From Lingula anatina (taxonomy: Eukaryota > Brachiopoda > Lingulata > Lingulida > Lingulidae): a stretch of 64,000 nt of DNA. A program made the translations under genes and the position numbers. The notes beneath the pieces are model-generated. The model was not told the origin of the DNA. It searched no databases and saw nothing but the letters and a program-made list of their open reading frames with translations. The stretch is taken from NCBI RefSeq assembly GCF_001039355.2, contig NW_019775613.1, positions 588,613 to 652,612 of the forward strand. The letters run 5' to 3'. Below, piece after piece: positions 32,401 through 47,700 of the stretch. Position 1 is the stretch's first letter. Each line of letters starts with the position of its first letter.

Positions 32401-35400
32401 CTAAAATTTCCACCAGTCCAATCAGACTGAATAGTAACTTTGGTACACGTGACAATTAAGACATATCAAAACTTACTCATATATCTCCACATGGGGACCA
32501 ATAACAGACAGCTTTGCATTTGCAATTGCCTTGTTCCTGGTATGTCTGAAAAGAAATGGGGCAAATGTATCATTCTAATTATGATATAAATTAACTAATG
32601 CACAGCCAGCTTTGTTTCTAGTAATCCTAAACTGAAAATAAATGTGGTCCATATAAAGCCATGTCTGTAAGAGAAACTTAAATTGAGCAGTATTCAGAAT
32701 AATTTACACCTGTCAGTCATCATCATAATAAAGGTGTGTTTCTGTCAGATAATCTGTGTTACACATCATATAAGATACTTGTTGTCACCTCTGCTTTTTC
32801 CATTCTCATAGCTGCCTTTTCATTATATTATATTATATTATGTTATGTTATGTTATGTTATGTTATGTTATGTTATGTTATGTTATGTTATGTTATGTTA
32901 TGTCAACTTACTGTCTTGTTGTCTCCTCAGCTTTCACCATTCTCATAGCTGCCTTTTCCGTCTGCTTAGTTTTAAACTCCTTTGCCCAAATCATGGTGTC
33001 AGGATTAGGCTCTCTATTATAAATGGCTTTCTTCCTGGATATATGCCCCCTGTATGCTCTGTAATAGAGAAAACTCACATTACTACATGTGGACTGCTGA
33101 TGTAATATTATGAAAACCTCTACACACACATGCTTTTAAAGACATTTTTGTACTAAAATTCTCATGGAAAATTTTACAGACAGACATTTATTTTGTGAAA
33201 GTCAAAATTTCACCTTTGTATTTCTATGGCAGCTTTCCTTTCATCCTCTTTTCTTTCTCTCTCCTCTTTCATCAGGTATTTATAACTCTTCCTCACCACA
33301 TAGCCTCGGAAAATTCTACAGTAAAAACAGTGTCCAATGGAGATGAATATCTCAGTATAAATTCTTACATAAATTAGAAATAAAGAAGATTCTGTTTCAT
33401 ACTGCTACATGAGAAATGCAATCATGTAAAAATCTGTGATAGTACAGCAAATTATCTATAGATTATATTTTAATTAAAATACTCAAATTAAATTTTCAAA
33501 AATCATGAAGAAAATATAAGCATGCATTATTCACCTTATGGTGAGAATAACTTATAAATTGAAAAAAGACTTGACTTATTTCAAAGAACTTTTGATTTAA
33601 AAAAAAAAGTTTCCAGATCACTGACCTCTGGATGTCAACAGCAGCATTGGCTTCTTGCTGTCTCCTGACTGCTTCTTCCAATGCATCCTGTAAGAAAGCA
33701 TTTAAACATGTACGATATGTGTAGTGCAGCAGTATCTAGTCTAAAACAATTTAAAGAAGTACAGTGTCAGTTAAACATTTCATAATAATAGAGGAGCATA
33801 GTAAACATATACTTAAAATCACGAACCTTAAAATTAAAAATGCAGTTGAATTTCCCAAGGACTTACAGGATCAGTTGGCTGAAAATGCTCTGGGATTGGG
33901 CGTCCTGCTTTGGAGGGTTCCCTTTCCCCAGTGTTTGACACAAAAACCAGGTCATCCTCTTTATCATCCTTGTCCTCTTGTGATTCCTCAGTATCCCCTG
34001 TGTCCCCTGTTTTAAGTCTAGGACTTGTGACAATGGTGACACTTATTGGTGGACCAACAGGGGTGTCATTACTTGTGACTGAATTGGATGTCATCTTTTC
34101 CGTCACTGTGTCAGAATTGGAGATGTCCGCTGCATATTCTGAATCTAAAATGTATGCAGAAAATCATGGGATTAAGTTTCCCTAGATGTCTTTTTCTTCC
34201 CTTCTTTCTTTCTTTTTTCTTTCTTTTCTCTTTCTTTCTTTCTATTTTTTGTTTGTTTTTTTGTTTTTTGAAAGTAACTAGTACACATAAATCTGAGATC
34301 TTGTGAAAAGGGGTGTCTCTTTTATGTTAAAAAAATCCTCGTTAGGCTCTAAATGGTCTCAGATACAAATATGCCTCCTGACAGTTAACTCTTTAGAGAC
34401 AGATCTTGTTCATGTAGTACTAAAGACGTGGAAATCTTCACAAGCATGTAATTGATGAATTTCTACCCCAATATGATATTACAGAATTAAATACATAATT
34501 CACAGAACTGACCTTTAACACTGAGCTGGTCAGATGATCCAAAGATGTCCAGTTCCTTTCTAATTCCTTCAGAGGTTGATGAGCTTGAAATGCTGGGGCT
34601 TCCTTTACTATTTGTATAACCATCATAACCTGGTAGATCTGGGTCTCTCTGAGGCATCTCTGGCTGAGACTTGCTATCTGCTAAAATGAACGGATTTTAT
34701 GTACAAGAAGTATTTAAAGGTATTACATTTATAATTTTATAATAATAATAATATACGTGTAATAAAATATAATAAAATACTTGTTTTAACAAAGATGACT
34801 TTCTGCCTTTGTGGCATGGTTTCACCAAGGAATAATTTTTATAAACTGGTTGACAACAAGACTCCTAAATATATTACTTTAAAATTGCAACTGGTTGAGA
34901 GCAAAGGGAATACATGCATTTCTTGGATACACTCATACCATGTAGCACATGCATAATTTGACCAAAACATTTTATCTTTATACATATCTTTATGTGTAAT
35001 GTATTGGACACAGTATCTTGAATCAATCTTATATTGGTAAAATTGATCAATTTTTCAAACTTAGTATGGCCACATGACACAGTGTCTTAATCATTTGGCA
35101 AAACATTGGCTAGTACCTAGCTTGAGTCTAGATCGATATTTAACAGTGACTGTCCTTACCATCATCCAATGCAATTTGATTGGCCTGACACACCTCTTCA
35201 AACTCATCAAACAGATCATAAGCGTCTTTCAGAGGTACTGGTGTTGGCTGACTTGATGAAGTTCTGGAGTTTAGTCTCAGAACAGTCAATGCTGACTGGA
35301 GTTCCTGGGGGTTGCTTGCATGACCCAAATTTGCTTGAGACCTTTCTGTGTCTGCTTGACGTAAATTGATGACTGAAAAACAAAGATATTAAATAATTTG

Positions 35401-38400
35401 TTTGCAAAGATTCTTTATCATTTTGTCTTTATGGCAGAGATTGTGCTGTGGAGGAATACTTTTTGTTGCTTGTTCACTGCAATTCTTTACAATTAATATT
35501 CTACATCATTCTGATAAATGTATAATATGTAATCAATTCAACCAATAAATTCTTATAACACAAGTGTTGTATTTGTGATAAACAAAAGTTTAAATTTGAA
35601 AGAAGAGAAAATCATAAAGTTGCAACAAATTCAAATTCAAAAATTTCGTAAGCTGAAATGAGACAGATAACTTCAACAGGTTGGAATAGAATATTAAGCT
35701 CTCATGAGGTGGTCACAATTTCAAAATCAGAAATCAATTTCATTGATAATGAAAAATGATATCAATGGCCGATCATAAAGAGATCATCAAAATAATAGTC
35801 TCTTGAGAAAAACAGCACATGAGCAGTACACAAGAGCATGGCCATACATCAAAACCACAACAGAACAAAATAATAAACAGGAGATTTCACAAAAGTTTTA
35901 AATCAAGAAAACGAAGGTCACGAGATGAATAAAGACTTACTCTTCTTAGCAGTGTTCAACAGGTCTAGGGATAATTAGAAACATGATTGTGAAGAAATTG
36001 GCTTAAACTTGTTTTGAAACATTGAATATGTGATAAATATGATAAATGATTTTAAAATAGATTAATGCATTATTCAAATACTTAAAATGACTGGGATTAA
36101 GACAATAATTATTAATCTATACACAAATATAAGTAATTAATCTACAAACATTAATTCACACACAAACTAGTAAAACTGCAATCCCAAAAACAACATAAAA
36201 ACATACTTTTCTCCATGAACCTTCGGGGACTCTTCAATGTTCTGGCATGATGCTCCAGCTCAGCTAGATAGGAGCTACTCCTGCTTGCTCCTCGGGGGGT
36301 CCTGCCACCCAGGGGGTGATTTTGGGGGCTGGGAATGGAGGGAGGGGTTCTGGTAGGGGCTGATAACAACCTCTTTTTCTTCTGTTGCTGCATGTGCTGA
36401 AGATTCTGTAGTCTTTGGAATTGAGCACCGTGAATACGGAGTAAATTTTCCAGTTCCTCCGCCTTGGCGTCAATTCCCCTGGTTTTGGGTTTACTCGGTG
36501 GAGCCGTATGAGGTCGACAATCCCCGCAATAGTTCTCGGGTTTCTGTATTGCAGTTAACCAGTGTTCTCCATGGATCAGTTTCTCTGGGTCTGGCAAGTT
36601 GCCCTTCATGTATTCCTCAAAGTTGATATTTTCAAAATCCACGTCTGGGGCAAATGACCATGGATTGGAGATGGTCAGGTGGTATTTAGATTCTAGTCTT
36701 TGCTTGGCGTTGATGAGGGATTCATTTTCTTCCTGTGGAAAAGAAAAAAATGTTTTAGTATCTTGTGAGTGTGTCTGTATATAACTTTTAATTACCATTA
36801 AGCTGAATTTTCAACATATATATATATATATATATATCTGAAAAAACTTAGAAATAAAATTCTTTTAAAAAGTCAAAGAAGGTATAAACATTTAGAGAAA
36901 AAAATATCACCTGCATTTCTGACAGTCATCTAACATTACTGGAATACTTTACATAAAGTATGCCAACAACTGCTCTGATTTTAACTGCTGATTGGAAAAA
37001 TTAAAATGTATCAGTAACTGAGTATTTAACACAGGGGACGAAATTCTTTTCTGCCATGGATCACAATAATACCTTAGTTTCCTTAGTTTCAAGTCCTTCT
37101 TCTTTGTCAGCTTTGTCTTCCTTTTTCTCTTCCTCATTCACCTCCTCCCTCTCCCCTGTGATACTGGGAGGCTTGCCCAGAGATGAAATATCACTGGCAC
37201 TGTCCATGTGGTCAAAGGGGTCATTCTGGTCACCCTCGTCCTCCTCTAGGTGGTCAGGTTGGTCACTTTGGTCTTCATTAATGAGTTCTTGGTCATCTCC
37301 TTTATAACCATCCTGCAAATGTTGATTTCAGAATTATTGGTCTTGGTCATCATTTTGCAACCATCTTACAAGCAATGATATGTGCGACATTGAATAGAAC
37401 ATGGGTGAATGATAGTTCACTCTGCACTCATGTTTATCATTCACCGTGTATGCATGATTATCAAACATACAACCCAAAATAATTTTTTTACCAAAAGATA
37501 AAATTAAACAATACTTGTTATATTGAACTAAATAATGCCAGATTTACTTCATCTCTCCTTCAGGTACCACATTTTTTTCTTTTTCTCTTTACCTGTAACC
37601 GATTAATAAGATCCATATCTAAACTCTTCAGCATGGTATCAGGCCTGTCACCATCTCCAATGTTGGAGTCACTGCCCTTGTAGCCATAGTATTTCTGAGA
37701 TACATGTGCACTGGAGATGCTGGGGGAGTCCCCCGCAGCAGAGTGCAGGGGAACGGGAAGATTGACGTCGCGGGGTGTGGTGACCATGCTGCGGGTGGTG
37801 ACACATAAAATAAAATAAATTTTGAAGTGCACTTACATAGATGGAGGTTAAGGGGATAAAGAGATCTTGGGGAATCACAACTTAAAATTTCGTGATTTCA
37901 AAGCTGGATATGTATTTCAAAATAAAAATAGTTCTTACATTTTGTTGATCAAAAGCATATTAAACTAATTAATTTGTGTCTAACTTGGAGACATGTAACA
38001 TGCTAAGAATAATGTGCAGAATAAAACAATAGTCAGGAGAATAGCTGCAAACAGAAATATGCTAAAATATGTTTAAAATGATAATAAGTAAATTTGTTCT
38101 ACAACTGTTTAACTCAATAACTGTGGGCAAGAGCAAATGAATTTCAATATTGGTGGTTTTGAACAACACAAAAATAAAATGACAAGTAATAATAAATTTC
38201 CTCACCTTTCCATGTGACCATCTTTCTTTGGGGGTACTAAAATAGAACAAAGGCATTTTTAAATGATTGTTAATTAAAATAAACTTGCTTTGGATTTCAT
38301 TTTCTCATCTCTTGACATATGAAAAATAAATTTAAAAAAATTCAAAATAAATAAATGAACATCAGTAGTACAATAAATATAAATAAGTACTTACTTAGGA

Positions 38401-41400
38401 TTGATCTGGGGGCCACAAGAGAGAGGAATTCCATGTCTTTAGAACCTGGAGGAGGATAGTCTGCTCTGAATGAAGGAGTACTGCTGCCACCTTCTGGAGA
38501 GAACAGGGTCACTTTGTGATGAACCTGGTGGTAGAAAAAAAAAANNNNNNNNNNNNNNNNNNNNNNNNNNNNNNNNNNNNNNNNNNNNNNNNNNNNNNNN
38601 NNNNNNNNNNNNNNNNNNNNNNNNNNNNNNNNNNNNNNNNNNNNNNNNNNNNNNNNNNNNNNNNNNNNNNNNNNNNNNNNNNNNNNNNNNNNNNNNNNNN
38701 NNNNNNNNNNNNNNNNNNNNNNNNNNNNNNNNNNNNNNNNNNNNNNNNNNNNNNNNNNNNNNNNNNNNNNNNNNNNNNNNNNNNNNNNNNNNNNNNNNNN
38801 NNNNNNNNNNNNNNNNNNNNNNNNNNNNNNNNNNNNNNNNNNNNNNNNNNNNNNNNNNNNNNNNNNNNNNNNNNNNNNNNNNNNNNNNNNNNNNNNNNNN
38901 NNNNNNNNNNNNNNNNNNNNNNNNNNNNNNNNNNNNNNNNNNNNNNNNNNNNNNNNNNNNNNNNNNNNNNNNNNNNNNNNNNNNNNNNNNNNNNNNNNNN
39001 NNNNNNNNNNNNNNNNNNNNNNNNNNNNNNNNNNNNNNNNNNNNNNNNNNNNNNNNNNNNNNNNNNNNNNNNNNNNNNNNNNNNNNNNNNNNNNNNNNNN
39101 NNNNNNNNNNNNNNNNNNNNNNNNNNNNNNNNNNNNNNNNNNNNNNNNNNNNNNNACTCATGTTTATCATTCACCGTGTATGCATGATTATCAAACATAC
39201 AACCCAAAATAATTTTTTTACCAAAAGATAAAATTAAACAATACTTGTTATATTGAACTAAATAATGCCAGATTTACTTCATCTCTCCTTCAGGTACCAC
39301 ATTTTTTTCTTTTTCTCTTTACCTGTAACCGATTAATAAGATCCATATCTAAACTCTTCAGCATGGTATCAGGCCTGTCACCATCTCCCATGTTGGAGTC
39401 ACTGCCCTTGTAGCCATAGTATTTCTGAGATACATGTGCACTGGAGATGCTGGGGGAGTCCCCCGCAGCAGAGTGCAGGGGAACGGGAAGATTGACGTCG
39501 CGGGGTGTGGTGACCATGCTGCGGGTGGTGACACATAAAATAAAATAAATTTTGAAGTGCACTTACATAGATGGAGGTTAAGGGGATAAAGAGATCTTGG
39601 GGAATCACAACTTAAAATTTCGTGATTTCAAAGCTGGATATGTATTTCAAAATAAAAATAGTTCTTACATTTTGTTGATCAAAAGCATATTAAACTATTT
39701 AATTTGTGTCTAACTTGGAGACATGTAACATGCTAAGAATAATGTGCAGAATAAAACAATAGTCAGGAGAATAGCTGCAAACAGAAATATGCTAAAATAT
39801 GTTTAAAATGATAATAAGTAAATTTGTTCTACAACTGTTTAACTCAATAACTGTGGGCAAGAGCAAATGAATTTCAATATTGGTGGTTTTGAACAACACA
39901 AAAATAAAATGACAAGTAATGATAAATTTCCTCACCTTTCCATGTGACCATCTTTCTTTGGGGGTACTAAAATAGAACAAAGGCATTTTTAAATGATTGT
40001 TAATTAAAATAAACTTGCTTTGGATTTCATTTTCTCATCTCTTGACATATGAAAAATAAATTTAAAAAAATTCAAAATAAATAAATGAACATCAGTAGTA
40101 CAATAAATATAAATAAGTACTTACTTAGGATTGATCTGGGGGCCACAAGAGAGAGGAATTCCATGTCTTTAGAACCTGGAGGAGGATAGTCTGCTCTGAA
40201 TGAAGGAGCACTGCTGCCACCTTCTGGAGAGAACAGGGTCACTTTGTGATGAACCTGGTGGTAGAAAAAAAAAACACTCACAGTTGTTGACCCATAAGAG
40301 TGGTTACATTCTAAAATTAATTCTTTGCAATTCAATTTTGTACTGTCAAGTTAAATTCCCATCAAATTAATAAGCATGAGTTTAAGATGGCACATTCCTG
40401 GCAGTTTATAAGATTCATTTTTAATTTACAAAATAAAATATACTTTGTGAGGTATTTGGCATTTAAGGATAGACTAGTCAAAAATGTGAAAAGTAATTCA
40501 TTTTAGCGTTTTCAAAATGATAACTACATGAGGATAGTTATTGTGCCAATGATGCCAAACACTGAGTATATTTGGAAGTAAGCAATCAGCACTTGAATGT
40601 AAATAGGCAGAATACAGCCCTCTTAAGTAAAATAAACACATAAAATACCTGTTTGACTTTGGACAGTATATCATCTTCTGGTTCTCCTGGTCTGAAAAAG
40701 TATTATATCCAGTGAACAGAAAATATAAATTTAAAATAAAAAATCCCATATTTCTACATATCTTTTTGCCACTTCTTGATTCAATATCTATCAATCTTCA
40801 CACTATTTTCTCCACATATTAAATGCAATATTTACATGTAAGTGCATATCTTTAATAAATTATTTCAATATTCACGCCCATGAAAAAAAATCTGAACTGA
40901 AAGACAACTGAGAACATGAGGGACTATGACACAACACCTTATTATATTCTTCACAGTTAAGGGTGAACGGGAGAATTGGACCAAACATCTATTTACAGCA
41001 CTTTTACTGTACTCTCAGATTGCAGATAGTAGAAGTCTTGGTAGATTTAAGCAGGAGTCAGTTTCACAAAAGAATAAATAAATATGAAATCAAAGTTGTT
41101 TAACTATTAGAAGCAACTTGAGAATTAAACCCTGGCTTGAAAAAGACCAATTATTTGTTTAAGAGTTCAGACAAAGTACTTCAGTTCAGTTCATTTGTGA
41201 AACTGGCAGGGCCTAGAGAAGGATCTACTAAAGGGCAATTTAGGCAACATGTTGAAACAAGTAATACAGTATCTGAATGATACCATTCACAGTTTGAAAT
41301 TAAATTTAAGAATATAATTAACTGGCAAGCTTAACAATACTCTTATATTTATTTGAAAAAATTAACATCCCAGCTAATGTAAATTGCTACATAGTACAGG

Positions 41401-41667
41401 AAATAAATAACTCTTCTATTTATGTAGCACAAACAAACTCATTCAGTCACTGGCAAAGGAAATTAGGAAAAATTTACAAAAAGACTTTTACAAAGTTTGT
41501 TTTACCTGAAAATATTAATGTTATATATGACTAAACAAATTAAAAATCTTATTAAACATGAATCAAGAAAAAAAAGTACAGTAAGCAGCACTTGGACAAT
41601 TATTTACTGCAAAATAGGATGACTTACTAGTAGCTGAAGAAAAGATGAACTTTTGACTTTACATGCA

Positions 41668-41702
<35 letters not shown>

Positions 41703-44700
41703 ACATGCACATGCCTTCCCGTAGTGTACATGTGCATGGGTATTTGCACTTGACAATTATTACTTCATGCGTGTGTGCAAATGCAGGTTGGGAAAATGAA
41801 GAGTAAATGCAAAAGGAGTTTCTAAAGGACTATACTAAGGTTTACCAACATCTACTTCCCTCAAATTAATTATAATAACATGCTATACACTACCTGACAA
41901 TTCGGACCCTCTTAATTTTTGGTAATTTACTTAAATGTTAATGAGAAAAAGAGAAAATAAGTTCACCTAATAATAAGTTTTCACAATAATGAGCAATTCT
42001 GGTCAACTACTTGTAAAAAAAAGGGTTTCTAAACAAGTTAAAATACAATGTACTGGAACTTACTAGCTAAGTAAATTTAAAGTAATGTCATAGTACACTG
42101 AATACGGAGTACATAATAACTGGTCAAACCCCAATAATTGTTTTAGAATCTCTGGCTTTCTCAAATACCAACAAATGACATGTGAAATAGAACAACTTAG
42201 AGGCAACAAGGGTACCAATGGGTCATATAAATAAATAAATGACTTGCTCATGAAGTCATTCTCACCTTGGATTTCCTGATCCCAGGTTGTGTACTTTCAC
42301 CATGGAGGAGACGACAGAGGGATCAACCTGGGTCACGGTGTTGCTGGCTGCCTGAGCTATCCGAGAATTGTCATCACTTGGCTGAAAACCAAAGTCATAT
42401 TATAGATTTCAGGAGGCTTCTTAAGTTCTGACAGTTAAATTATTTCAGTTGATAAGACATTTCTTATAAACTAAAAATGCTTCTATTGACTTATATGGAC
42501 CCCAATGGATTTTCACTTTCTTGTGTAATCCTCGTATTTATCATGTATTTTTATGTGTAAAATAAAAAAATAAATATTATTAAATAAATTATATCATATC
42601 CAATCAAATATTGACTATTATCTAGCACTATACCTTGTCTGTATTCCACTTCTCCCTGACTGTCATTGGGGCTGTCTTGGGCCTTTTTCCAGCAGACGTA
42701 CTCCCTGCTGACCTGTGAGATATCTTCTGCTTCAACTTCTTCATGTAAGTGTGGCCTCCAAAACTTGTGGTGGCCCATCTGGAAAGGAAAGGGGATTCAT
42801 CTATTTATTGTCACACTATGTGCTCAAACATTTAAAAAAATCTAGGAGTCACTATCAAAGATGTTTGAACATGATTAAAATCTTAAGTAACAGAAATAAA
42901 AAATGCTCATACCCCTGAAATCTCCCTGTCGATCAAAATTTTACATGAAAAAAAAAAATTACTGAAATATTTTTCAAGAAAACGAAATTATTAAAAAATT
43001 GTTACACCTCAGAGGAAGAAGTACAATTTATATGATATCATAAAGACCATATGATATTCAATACACTATCACAACATTTACTCTGAACATAATATGATTA
43101 TCTGATAATAAACTTACTTGTATCTTGTGGTATCTGGAGTGATTCTCCCCCGCCAGTCTATTGCCTGCATGACAGGGTTCTGGACAGCAGGCGGCGGCTG
43201 TGGTCGACTGAAGTGGACAGTCCACTCGGAGTCCTCCTCTCTTGGAGATTCATCATTCCTCTCAGATCTAATGGAAATAGGAGACAGAAAATGTTAAAAT
43301 TATTACCCCAAAAAAAAATAATAAAAATTCCTTACAGACCAAGCAAACAAATAAGAAGAACTTCCTTACGTCCCTCAAGTTCCCCAAAGTCTCTGATCAT
43401 ATATCGTGTACTACTTACTGTGGACTAGTAGGTGGGTTGGACCTCATGAAAGGTACGGCAGTGTTTGGACGACTAGCCACAACTACAGCGGTTGGTGGGC
43501 GGAAGCCATTTAAAGGTTCAGGGGTCAGCTGAAATTGATGGTATGAAGTAAGCATTAGAATGATTTACGAATAAATTCTATTTTGATCTCCAGTTTACTT
43601 CTCACCTTTGCAAATTATATTGGGGAAATATGACACATTGTTCACTTCCTTTCATGTATTTCTTAAAATCATTAGTCTATGGCCTATTAGAAACAAAAGA
43701 AATATTGATGTAAAAATTATGATTCTGACAATAAACAATTCTGAAATATCAAACATTCTAATGGCCATGGGAAAAAAAGGAATATTTCAACATAAACATC
43801 AACAACATTGTAACTTATTAAATCTACCTGCTTTATCTTACCTTTTCTTTGTAATAATTCAAGTCATCAGTGACCGAGTCTATGAGGTTGACCACAGTGT
43901 CCAGTTTGACGTCCAGTCTTGGTTTGGGCTCAGGAGGAGGGTCAGGCATCACATGTTGGAGGCTGACTGCACCAAGGGCAGACTTTGACCTAAAGTTGAA
44001 ACAGAATCACATTGTCAAGTCTTAGAATTTCAGAATATATGTCTTTCAACAAAATAATTTGATTCATAGAACATTCTGCAGTGATTCCGACTGGGCTTTT
44101 GGTATCCAGGGGCCGGTTTCACAAAGCAGTAGTTAGTTAGCGATCGGTAGTTAGCCTATCGCTAGTTATGAGTGCCATTTCACGAAGCAGTCGCTAGTTC
44201 TCTCGCTCGTTATTGTCTCGTTGTTACCTTGGATATTTAACGACTGGTCAGACCAGTCGCTAACTCTAGAGTTTCATCGTACGCATGCGTAATGAGTGAA
44301 ATAAAAAGGTTGCTTAGTTACCGTTGTCTGTCGTTTGTCTTTGTATCCAATATGGCGGCTACCTTTCTTGCTAACCGTACCGCCAGACGGCAACGTAGAC
44401 TACGACGTTTTCATGAAAGGCAGAATCTATTAGAATATACACACGATGATGCAATTTACGAGAGGTTGCGCCTAGCTGTGACAAAAAGAGCGGCAAAAAG
44501 GTGGTGGAGATCCTTTACGACGACTTCAAAGCAGATGTTTTTATGCATTTCCAGTCACCAAAAATTGGAGAGTTAGTGATTTCGTGACACTTTTACGCAA
44601 GAGTTCCACTTCCGGCAGACGGTTTCGAGACTACGGTGAGTAACGAGAGAACTAGCGACCTAACTTTACGACTGAACTTAGCGATAAGTTAACTACTGCT

Positions 44701-47700
44701 TCGTGAAACACCCCTCGAAAATCGCTAAGTTTGCTCGTTAGCGAGGTAGTTCAGTAGTTAGTTGTTCTAACTAACTACTGCTTTGTGAAACCGGCCCCAG
44801 TATTTGTATGGTCGATATCAAGTATGTGAAATGGAAAAAGTGTTTGAGTCCACTCTTGATTCTCTTTTTAATACTATCAAGTGCCTAAGACTATAAATAC
44901 TTCAAGATACCATAGATTGTTTGTAAGTACACATCTAGTGGCCAACTCGGCCATGGCTGGCACCTCACTGAAAACTAAAACTTACTCAAAGCCTACAATC
45001 CCTAGAACATCCTTAAGTTCAACTCTATGTATTCCCTTGACTTGAAAGCTGTATAATCAAAGCCATGAAAAAATTATAACAAAAACATCAATCATTATCA
45101 CAATTGTGCTTCTTACCTATTCTTTGGCGTGGCTGCTCTACTCCTCATGGCACCAAAATTGGTCATAACAGAGGCTGACCTCTTGGCCCCGGGAGGAGTG
45201 GACTTTGGCCTCATTGCAGCCACCACAGAGGAGGGGTATTTGGGTGTGTCTGGGTAGTACCCCTCGGCCAGCTGATAGAACTCTTCTGTAGTTTGGGACA
45301 CCAGCATTTTGGGGTCAATGCCTGGTGCTGGACCTGTGCATTGAACATGTGTGTATTTAAATAATTTAGGTGAATTAAAAAAATTAGGTGGTTTCAGTTG
45401 ACGATGTTCTGACTCTTCTGGTGCCCACCTGTCACATTTTTAAAATTTATGAAAATTATTATTAATTTATTAAAATAAATATAACAATATTATCATCCTA
45501 TCAAACAAAGTTTTACTATTATTTTACTAAACCTAATGCTTAATGAGCACAAATCTGAAAAGTTGCAGTTTTTTTGTGACAAAAAACAGCCAAGCAACAA
45601 TTCAGGGAATAATCCAAAATTTTACAAGAAACTTAGATAATTGAGTCAGATGCTGCATAAAAGCATCTGTATTACTTATTTGCACGAAAAAAACATATAA
45701 AAGAGGGTGTTTTTGTTATCAATCACCACAGAAAAGAAAAGAAATATGAACCTGTGCCATGCAGTCTGGAATAGCCCACAACAATATCCTTTGTGTACTC
45801 CTCTGGGGTCTCACCGAGGTCATGCGCTGCGTAACGAACCCCCTGGGGCTGACCCCCACGACCAATAAACTGGAGGCTACCTGATAATAACACAGTGAAA
45901 AAAAATTAAAGATATTTTTTATCTTACAATGTTGCAAAAGTCAAATATTTCTATGCACTACTTCAAATAAGTCAAACCAAATATACTCCTGACAGTTTTT
46001 TTTAACAGTAAAAATATTGCAGACTGAGGCTTGAATCCTCCTTTACATATTACATAGACCCTTTTGCATTTTTTCCCACACCTTAAATTTGTGTAAGTTT
46101 GCACCTGTCAAACTTGTAAAATTAAATCTACTATTCTGACTGGGAATGAGTGTCAATATTTGAGCCAACAAAGTGTCTCATAATGAATACAATTCTAAAC
46201 TGCAAACCTCTTCAGTAACAACATGAGAAATATAATATAGTAATTAAGGAAAGAAAAATAAATCCTTATAGAAAATAGACTACCTAGCATCTCCTGTCCA
46301 TAAGTCTGGTCCTGCTGGAATTCATTCCATGATCTCAGTCTGGCATTGCGCTCCTCTAATGGCGTCCTAGTCCTATCTGGCGATAACTGACCAGAAGACA
46401 GATTATCTGAAAATAATAGTCTGAAAGTCATTCATATGATTAACTTGAGGGATGATACATGTAATTTTAGCTTTGTACTAAAGTGATTTTGTTCTGGGTA
46501 TTCAGAAAATCTGCAGACTTCTGCTACAAATTGCACTCGTTAATCTTCATCAATGTCATTTATCACTATTCTTAATGTTAATCTAGTCATACACTTAACA
46601 ATACAAAAAAAAAGACTGTTGACCCGATTTCAAGCAACACACACTTGCAGAAGATAAATTTTTTTTCAACTTTTTTAGGAAACAAAAAAGAGGAATGTCA
46701 CACAGAAGATGAAGAAATGAAACCCAACTTTTTGCAAACAAACTAAACCAAATCAAAAACAAATAAGATAGAAGTAAACAAAAGTGACAAAACGTAAAAC
46801 AGTGATGAAGCAAAAATGAAAAGGTCATAAAAATAAAAACTGACTGCTATTATAATAAAAGTGTGACTTTTTCTTTAATATGAGTTAAAAGTAAAAAGGC
46901 AGTGGTGAACAGGCACATACCTGAGCATTTCAGATACGTGAGTTATGTCAATATTACCAGATCACATAACATGTGCTCCTCTGACATCAATAAATAATTA
47001 TCAGATCAGCACACCTGACATTTGACAATTAGTCAAATATTTTAAAAACACACTTGGACTGAAATGACACTTAGCAGAAAACTGTCAAATTAGCAATCTT
47101 GAGATGTCCAGAGTTGACATGTAAAAGTTGACACTCAGGCATGACGCATATCACTAAATGAATGTGATATGCCAAGAACAGATTTCATTAACATAAAATG
47201 TGAAACAGAAACTGAAATATCACTCCTGGAAGCAAGAAGCAGTGACACTTAAATACCTTTCCCTTTCTTTTTCTTTTCTTTTACTGAAAGAAATATGTAT
47301 CAAAACTTGCAATGAATTAATGAAAACTTGGGTGTCGTCCATGAGTGCATTTGCAACCTATGACTATTGTGCTCATATCAAACAACAGTTTAAAATTTAT
47401 TAGCTACAGATATTTATGATGTTATTAGCTATAACAAAACATCAATTAAACCTCTCAAAATATCTAACACTATGTCTCTCTGTCTCAACCCCACTGGCTA
47501 TTATCTAATTCATTTGTAAATTTTATAATTAGTGTCCTCATTACCTGGATTAGATTCTACTCTTATTTTCACAGGACTACTGACATCAGACATTTGGTCA
47601 ATGTCAAAATGAGGCTGAGGTGTGGAGGGGTGATGTTCACTTAATTGCACAACATGGGGATTGACTAAAGCTGCCACTGGGTGCACCATTCTGGGAGGCA

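Noticed and set aside
32824-32903. CRISPR-like regular repeat
   Set aside because: It is a gapless pentanucleotide microsatellite without spacers, in a eukaryotic intron.
38439-39231. Long open frames on both strands across 38439-39231 and 51197-52364
   Set aside because: They exist only because N runs contain no stop codons; almost all residues are undetermined.
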